The notes beneath the pieces were generated by a model. It had not been told where the DNA came from. It ran no database searches and saw only the letters and a program-made list of their open reading frames with translations. A DNA stretch of 44,382 nucleotides from CAVTWS01 sp964390555 (GTDB lineage: Bacteria > Actinomycetota > Acidimicrobiia > Acidimicrobiales > SHLQ01), in NCBI GenBank assembly GCA_964390555.1, contig CAYMJU010000020.1, positions 1-44,382 of the forward strand. The letters are read 5' to 3'. Below, one piece after another: positions 40,767 through 44,382 of this stretch. The stretch's first letter is position 1, and the number at the start of each line of letters is the position of its first letter. Made by a program: the position numbers and the translations under genes.

Positions 40767-41591
40767 CTACCGCTTGGTGAACGACGACCAGGCGGTCAGT
40801 AGTTCGGCCGCGAAAGTGTCGGGCAACTCGTGGCCGAGATCCTCGACCAGATGTAGCGTCGCTTCGGCGATGCCGTCGGCCAGCGCGATCGCGTGATCGA
40901 CACCAAACACCGGATCGCTGGTGCCGTGGACGACGAGCGTCGGGCAGCCGATCTCGGCCAGGCGCGGCAGGCGACTCGGGCTGTCGGCCACGGCTAGGCC
41001 GTGGCCGGTCTCTGGCCGCCAGCATTCGTCGACCTCCCGCAGCGCCAGGGCACGCTGGACGTGCGACTCGAACTCGAACCTCGTGCCCGCGAACGCCCGG
41101 TAGCCGTCGACCAGCCATCGCACGCGCTCGGCCCGTTCGTTCGGGGGCCCGGCGAACAACCGCCACGTGAGCGCCTCGACCAGTTCGCCATCTGGGTCCG
41201 AGAGCAATTCGTCGCCGAACGAAGGGGTGGTCCCCACCAGGGTCAGCGTGCGGACTCGCTCGGGGTGGTCGATGGCGAGCAGCTGACCCACCATGCCCCC
41301 CATCGACCGGCCGATCACGTGGGAGCGCGGGACATCCATCGCGTCGAGAACCGTGAGGGCGTCGCTCGTCAGGTCGTCGAGTGAGTACGGCTCGGTGACG
41401 ATTGAGCTCGAACCGACATCGCGATGGTCGAACCAGATCACCCGGTGGCCGGATTGGGCCAGGCCCGAGACGTAGCGCTCGGTCCAACGGAAGGCGGGAG
41501 AGTCCGCTGGTGACACCAGCAGAACCGCGGGCACGTCCGGGGGGCCGTCTTCGTACACCGCGAGCTGGATCGAGCCGTTGCGTGCATACAT
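40767..41591 (-). CDS. Alpha/beta-fold hydrolase
   Basis: 274 aa. Oxyanion and strand features VLLVSPADSPAFRW and VIWFDHRDVGSS; nucleophile elbow GRSMGG with Ser96; acid region HGTSDPVFG and C-terminal His in LVEDLGHELP. DHRDVGSS and the overall pattern resemble esterases of the aclacinomycin-methylesterase-like group, but the substrate cannot be deduced. No signal peptide. The ATG at 41591 follows TACCGT by 7 nt, with no Shine-Dalgarno sequence. Confidence 0.85.
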   Translation of the reverse strand: MYARNGSIQLAVYEDGPPDVPAVLLVSPADSPAFRWTERYVSGLAQSGHRVIWFDHRDVGSSSIVTEPYSLDDLTSDALTVLDAMDVPRSHVIGRSMGGMVGQLLAIDHPERVRTLTLVGTTPSFGDELLSDPDGELVEALTWRLFAGPPNERAERVRWLVDGYRAFAGTRFEFESHVQRALALREVDECWRPETGHGLAVADSPSRLPRLAEIGCPTLVVHGTSDPVFGVDHAIALADGIAEATLHLVEDLGHELPDTFAAELLTAWSSFTKR

Positions 41592-41598
41592 CGGGGCG

Positions 41599-41604
41599 AC
41601 GGTA
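41599..41604 (-). promoter_or_regulatory. -10 box TACCGT of the hydrolase gene
   Basis: TACCGT on the minus strand lies 7 nt before the ATG at 41591. It is divergent from the XRE gene promoter, only about 40 bp away. Confidence 0.5.
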
Positions 41605-41641
41605 GCGGAACGGGGCCGCCCTCAATCGTTCCCTGATCCGA

Positions 41642-41647
41642 TAACGT
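41642..41647 (+). promoter_or_regulatory. -10 box TAACGT of the XRE/nucleotidyltransferase pair
   Basis: TAACGT ends exactly 6 nt before the ATG at 41654; no Shine-Dalgarno sequence is present. Confidence 0.6.
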
Positions 41648-41653
41648 CGCCTG

Positions 41654-41977
41654 ATGCTTGCCAGTGAGCTGATTCGCTCCGTCCGCAGCTCTGCCGGTCT
41701 CACGTTGCGGGCGCTTGCGGCGCGAGCCCGTACTTCGGCCCCGGCCCTAGTCGAGTACGAGGCCGGACGCCGCGATCCCACGTTGTCGACCCTTCAACGG
41801 ATCGTCGCCGCCGCCGGCGCCGACCTGACGCTCGCGACTCGCGCGATCACGGTCGACAGAACGACCAACGGTCGAATCCTCGAGGAGGTTCTCGAGCTCG
41901 CCGAACACCTGCCGCGACGAGCTCCCGATCCGCACTTGACCTACCCCCGACTCCCGCGGCTGCCCGGGCCGAGATGA
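41654..41977 (+). CDS. XRE-family helix-turn-helix protein, putative antitoxin
   Basis: 107 aa. Residues about 5-58 form an XRE/Cro helix-turn-helix (SELIRSVRSSAGLTLRALAA, then LVEYEAGRRDPTLSTLQRI). The C-terminal ~45 residues (ILEEVLELAEHLPRRAPDPHL) are a possible partner-binding tail. Its stop overlaps the next gene's start in an ATGA, so the two products are made together. HTH plus nucleotidyltransferase pairs are a known toxin-antitoxin layout, with the HTH protein as antitoxin and autorepressor. The role is inferred from this arrangement. Confidence 0.75.
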   Translation: MLASELIRSVRSSAGLTLRALAARARTSAPALVEYEAGRRDPTLSTLQRIVAAAGADLTLATRAITVDRTTNGRILEEVLELAEHLPRRAPDPHLTYPRLPRLPGPR

Positions 41978-42570
41978 CGACGCTCGCAGAGAAAGTGGTC
42001 GGCCTTCACGAGGCGCTCGCGCGTGCACGACTACCCCACGCGTTCGGCGGCGCACTTGCGCTCGCGTTCCACGTCGCCGAACCGCGGGCGACCCGTGATA
42101 TCGATGTGAACATCTTTGTCGACACCGCGCACGTGAGCGACGTGATCGCAGCACTGCCGTCTGGCGTGTCCACGACGGCTGACGCCGTCGCCGAACTCGA
42201 ACGAGACGGCCAGGCACGAATTCTGTGGGACGAGACACCTGTTGACATCTTCTTGTCCACGCACCCTTTCCACGATCACGCCAGCACCCGGACGGTCATG
42301 GTGCCGTTCGTCGGCGTCGATCTTCCCGTTCTCGGCGCACTCGAACTGTGTGTCTTCAAGGCCTTCTTCGACCGGACCAAGGACTGGGCCGACATCGAAG
42401 CCATGCTCGGTGTGGGATCGGTCGACATCCCGCTTGCCCTCGGTTGGCTGGTCGACCTTCTCGGCGTAGACGATCACCGGGTGGAACGGCTGAGCCGGCT
42501 CACCCGCTTGGAGCCTCGATCGTCGGGCCCGCGCGACCCTCGATTCGACCCGTCGCCGCGCACCGACTGA
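41974..42570 (+). CDS. Nucleotidyltransferase-fold protein (AbiEii/MNT-like), putative toxin
   Basis: 198 aa. The nucleotidyltransferase core is visible: Gly25-Gly26 in HAFGGALALAFH, Asp42 and Asp44 in RATRDIDVNIFV, and a third Asp91 in TPVDIFLS, making the G-G...DxD...D catalytic set. The following helical half contains ALELCVFKAFFDRTKDWADIEAML, typical of AbiEii-like transferases (K and D near the end of the core). Such enzymes can modify tRNA or proteins with nucleotides. The target is unknown. It is encoded with the XRE protein by a 4-bp overlap, and an epoxide hydrolase follows after 10 bp. Confidence 0.8.
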   Translation: MTTLAEKVVGLHEALARARLPHAFGGALALAFHVAEPRATRDIDVNIFVDTAHVSDVIAALPSGVSTTADAVAELERDGQARILWDETPVDIFLSTHPFHDHASTRTVMVPFVGVDLPVLGALELCVFKAFFDRTKDWADIEAMLGVGSVDIPLALGWLVDLLGVDDHRVERLSRLTRLEPRSSGPRDPRFDPSPRTD

Positions 42571-42580
42571 GATTGGCGAC

Positions 42581-43702
42581 ATGACTGCAGACTTCGAGCC
42601 GTTCACCGTCCATGTCGCCGGTTCGGTCCTCGACGACCTTCGCGACCGGTTGGCCGACACCCGCTACCCCGATCAGCTTCCCGACACGACGTGGGCGCTT
42701 GGCACCGATGGCGGTTGGCTGCGCGCGACCGTCGACTACTGGCGCGACGACTTCGATTGGCGGACGGCCGAGCAGCGGATCAACGCGTTCGACCAGATCG
42801 TCACGACCATCGATGGCCAGCGCATCCATGCCATCCACCAGCGGTCGTCAAATCCCGACGCGATGCCGCTGCTGCTCGTCCACGGGTGGCCGGGATCGGT
42901 CGTCGAGTTCCTCGACGTGATCGGCCCGCTGTCGGATTCCTATCACGTGGTCGCTCCGTCGCTGCCCGGCTACGCCTGGTCGGGCCCAACGACCGAAGCG
43001 GGCTGGGATGTGAAGCGCACCGCCTCGGCTCTTGCCGAGCTGATGGCCCGCCTCGGCTACGGCCGCTACGGAGCTCAAGGTGGCGACTGGGGATCGATGA
43101 TCGTGCGACATCTCGCCCACGTCGACGCCGAACACCTCGTGGGCGTGCACGTGAACATGCTCATCTCGTTCCCCCCTGGTCGTCCTGACGACATGGACGA
43201 AATGACCGAGCGGGAGATCGCCCAGCTGGCTCGAACCAAGGACTACATGAGCAACGGCAGCGGTTACACGGCTATCCAGAGCACCAAGCCACAGAGCCTG
43301 GCCTACTCGCTGAACGACTCGCCGGCGGGCCTCTTGTCCTGGATCGGCGAGAAGTTCCACGCCTGGACCGACCACGATGGCGACCTCCACGACGCGGTGC
43401 CGGTCGATCACCTGCTCACCAACGTGATGGCCTACTGGACGACCGGGACGATCGGGTCCTCGGTGCGCATGTACCACGAGTCGATGAGCCGCGGCAGCGT
43501 GATGGTCGACGGCATCCACGATGTGCCGTTCGGCGTGGCCAACTTCCCGGCCGAGATCATCTTCGGTCGACGGCGCTGGGCCGAGGCCGCCAACACGATC
43601 GTCCACTGGACCGACATGCCCCGCGGCGGCCACTTCGCCGCGCTGGAACAACCCGACCTCTTCGTCGCCGACGTCCAGGCCTTCTTTGGCTCGCTCAGCT
43701 GA
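42581..43702 (+). CDS. Epoxide hydrolase (microsomal-type alpha/beta hydrolase)
   Basis: 373 aa. An N-terminal EHN-like region (FEPFTVHVAGSVLDDLRDRL, DTTWALGTDGGWLR, YWRDDFDWR) precedes the alpha/beta hydrolase core with oxyanion HGWPGS, nucleophile Asp169 in GAQGGDWGSMI, and catalytic His351 in RGGHFAALEQPDLF. It opens epoxides to diols. This fusion of EHN domain and core is characteristic of bacterial microsomal-type epoxide hydrolases. It starts 10 bp after the nucleotidyltransferase gene, so it may be read from the same transcript, but nothing suggests a shared function. Confidence 0.9.
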   Translation: MTADFEPFTVHVAGSVLDDLRDRLADTRYPDQLPDTTWALGTDGGWLRATVDYWRDDFDWRTAEQRINAFDQIVTTIDGQRIHAIHQRSSNPDAMPLLLVHGWPGSVVEFLDVIGPLSDSYHVVAPSLPGYAWSGPTTEAGWDVKRTASALAELMARLGYGRYGAQGGDWGSMIVRHLAHVDAEHLVGVHVNMLISFPPGRPDDMDEMTEREIAQLARTKDYMSNGSGYTAIQSTKPQSLAYSLNDSPAGLLSWIGEKFHAWTDHDGDLHDAVPVDHLLTNVMAYWTTGTIGSSVRMYHESMSRGSVMVDGIHDVPFGVANFPAEIIFGRRRWAEAANTIVHWTDMPRGGHFAALEQPDLFVADVQAFFGSLS

Positions 43703-43808
43703 CGTCGAATGCGGTCAGATGTTCGATCGGTAGAGCTCAGCTGCCGGCCGGCTCCCATGCCGAGAACTTGTCCTCCTCGAGCATTTCGAGCGAGAGACCC
43801 GCCGTGAC

Positions 43809-43814
43809 TACCGT
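43809..43814 (+). promoter_or_regulatory. -10 box TACCGT of the KARI-like gene, leaderless spacing
   Basis: TACCGT ends exactly 6 nt before the ATG at 43821, with no Shine-Dalgarno sequence. The 43703-43820 gap holds nothing else I can support. Confidence 0.6.
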
Positions 43815-43820
43815 TGGTGC

Positions 43821-44382
43821 ATGACGACCATGTACTACGAGCGTGATGCCGATCCGACCGCTCTCGCCGAACAACGGGTCGCCGTCGTCGGCTACGGGAA
43901 CCAGGGTCGAAGCTGGGCCCTCAACCTCCGAGACTCGGGCCTCGACCCGATGGTTTGCGTACGCCGCGACGACACCCGCGCCCGAGCCGATGCCGACGGC
44001 TTCGACACCGCCGATCTCGAAGCTGCCGGCGACGCCGATGTCGTCTGCATCCTGATCCCGGACGACCTGATCCCGAGCTTGCCGTACCGCGGAACACCCG
44101 CCTCGCTGACGGTCGTGGCCAGCGGTTACACGCTCGCGTTCGGGCGGTTCGACCCTGTCGGGGATCAGGCCATGATCGCTCCCCGCATGCTCGGGCCCGA
44201 GGTTCGTTCGTGCTACGAGGAAGGGGCCGGGTTCATCACGGCCATCGGCGTCCATCGCGACGTCACGGGCACTGCGCTGGCACGCACCCTGGCCGTAGCG
44301 GCGGCACTAGGTGGCCTGCGTGAAGGGGCGATCGAGCTCACGGCGCTACAAGAAGCCGTCCTCGACCTCGGCGTCGAGCAAG
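43821..44382 (+). CDS. Ketol-acid reductoisomerase-like protein, partial
   Basis: 187 codons visible before the right edge. The nucleotide-binding loop is VVGYGNQGRSWALNLRDSG, matching the IlvC pattern (GYGSQGHAHALNLxDSG), followed by ADVVCILIPDD and, near the end, REGAIELTALQEAVLDLGVEQ, equivalent to the metal-binding ETTFxxExxxDLFGEQ. However, positions usually fixed in KARI differ: FAHG reads VASG (Ser101 for His) and APKGPGH reads APRMLGP (Arg122 for Lys). It is therefore a divergent paralogue and may not make branched-chain amino acid precursors. ATG start 6 nt after TACCGT. Confidence 0.75.
   Translation, partial: MTTMYYERDADPTALAEQRVAVVGYGNQGRSWALNLRDSGLDPMVCVRRDDTRARADADGFDTADLEAAGDADVVCILIPDDLIPSLPYRGTPASLTVVASGYTLAFGRFDPVGDQAMIAPRMLGPEVRSCYEEGAGFITAIGVHRDVTGTALARTLAVAAALGGLREGAIELTALQEAVLDLGVEQ

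Noticed and set aside
43737..43800. A short minus-strand frame ending EMLEEDKFSAWEPAGS next to the KARI-like gene
   Set aside because: It reads plausibly as a protein end, but the frame upstream runs antisense through the KARI-like gene and has no start signal; a remnant is possible but not supported.

Overview
The window is a GC-rich chromosomal stretch from a member of the Actinomycetota, plausibly Acidimicrobiia (an Ilumatobacter-like lineage). This rests on the base composition, two WhiB proteins, a UPF0182 membrane protein, a DivIVA-domain protein, a DUF2342-type zinc protease, SenX3/RegX3-like regulators and a single-subunit di-heme cytochrome b type succinate dehydrogenase. The exact lineage is inference. 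I see no insertion sequence, prophage, CRISPR array, rRNA or tRNA. Genes are tightly packed on both strands, and about a third of starts carry a TAnnnT box 6-8 nt upstream of ATG/GTG, pointing to much leaderless transcription.

Layout. 1-0.7 kb: end of a TadE/TadG pilus-assembly pair. 0.76-7.1 kb: UPF0182, DivIVA-domain and PDZ-Lon protease genes, with a tiny membrane protein facing away. 7.2-13.8 kb: a hypothetical protein, a HEAT-repeat protein, mreB, moaE with a small partner, a catalytically degenerate HtrA-like membrane protein, an SDR lacking the usual Tyr, and a DUF2342 zinc metalloprotease. 13.9-15.5 kb: an MFS-like transporter.

15.5-24.9 kb is a phosphate module reading leftward: hypothetical protein, ppk1, a PHO box, pstS, an attenuator-like hairpin, pstC-pstA-pstB-phoU, then a SenX3-like kinase and a RegX3-like regulator. 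Sensing, high-affinity uptake, signal damping and polyphosphate storage are therefore encoded together, and the regulator's probable binding site lies in front of pstS.

25.0-25.9 kb: whiB, tatA, whiB, the last with a 16-bp palindrome over its -10 box. 25.9-31.6 kb: a VWA protein and a MoxR/ChlI-type AAA+ ATPase (a normally adjacent pair) separated by an oppositely oriented MaoC hydratase and a GH1-like protein. 31.6-36.8 kb: a PAS/GAF/GGDEF/EAL protein and a GH2-like protein. 36.9-40.4 kb: sdhCAB. 40.4-44.4 kb: a structured 400-bp gap, an alpha/beta hydrolase, an XRE plus nucleotidyltransferase pair resembling a toxin-antitoxin module, an epoxide hydrolase, and the start of a ketol-acid-reductoisomerase-like gene.

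The most unusual points are: (i) several enzyme-family proteins have lost key catalytic residues (HtrA-like, SDR, GH1-like, GH2-like, KARI-like), including a nucleophile Glu-to-Ala change in both glycosidases; (ii) an interspersed intergenic repeat built on GAGCCCTC and GTGACAG; (iii) the leaderless promoter pattern; (iv) the XRE/nucleotidyltransferase pair.
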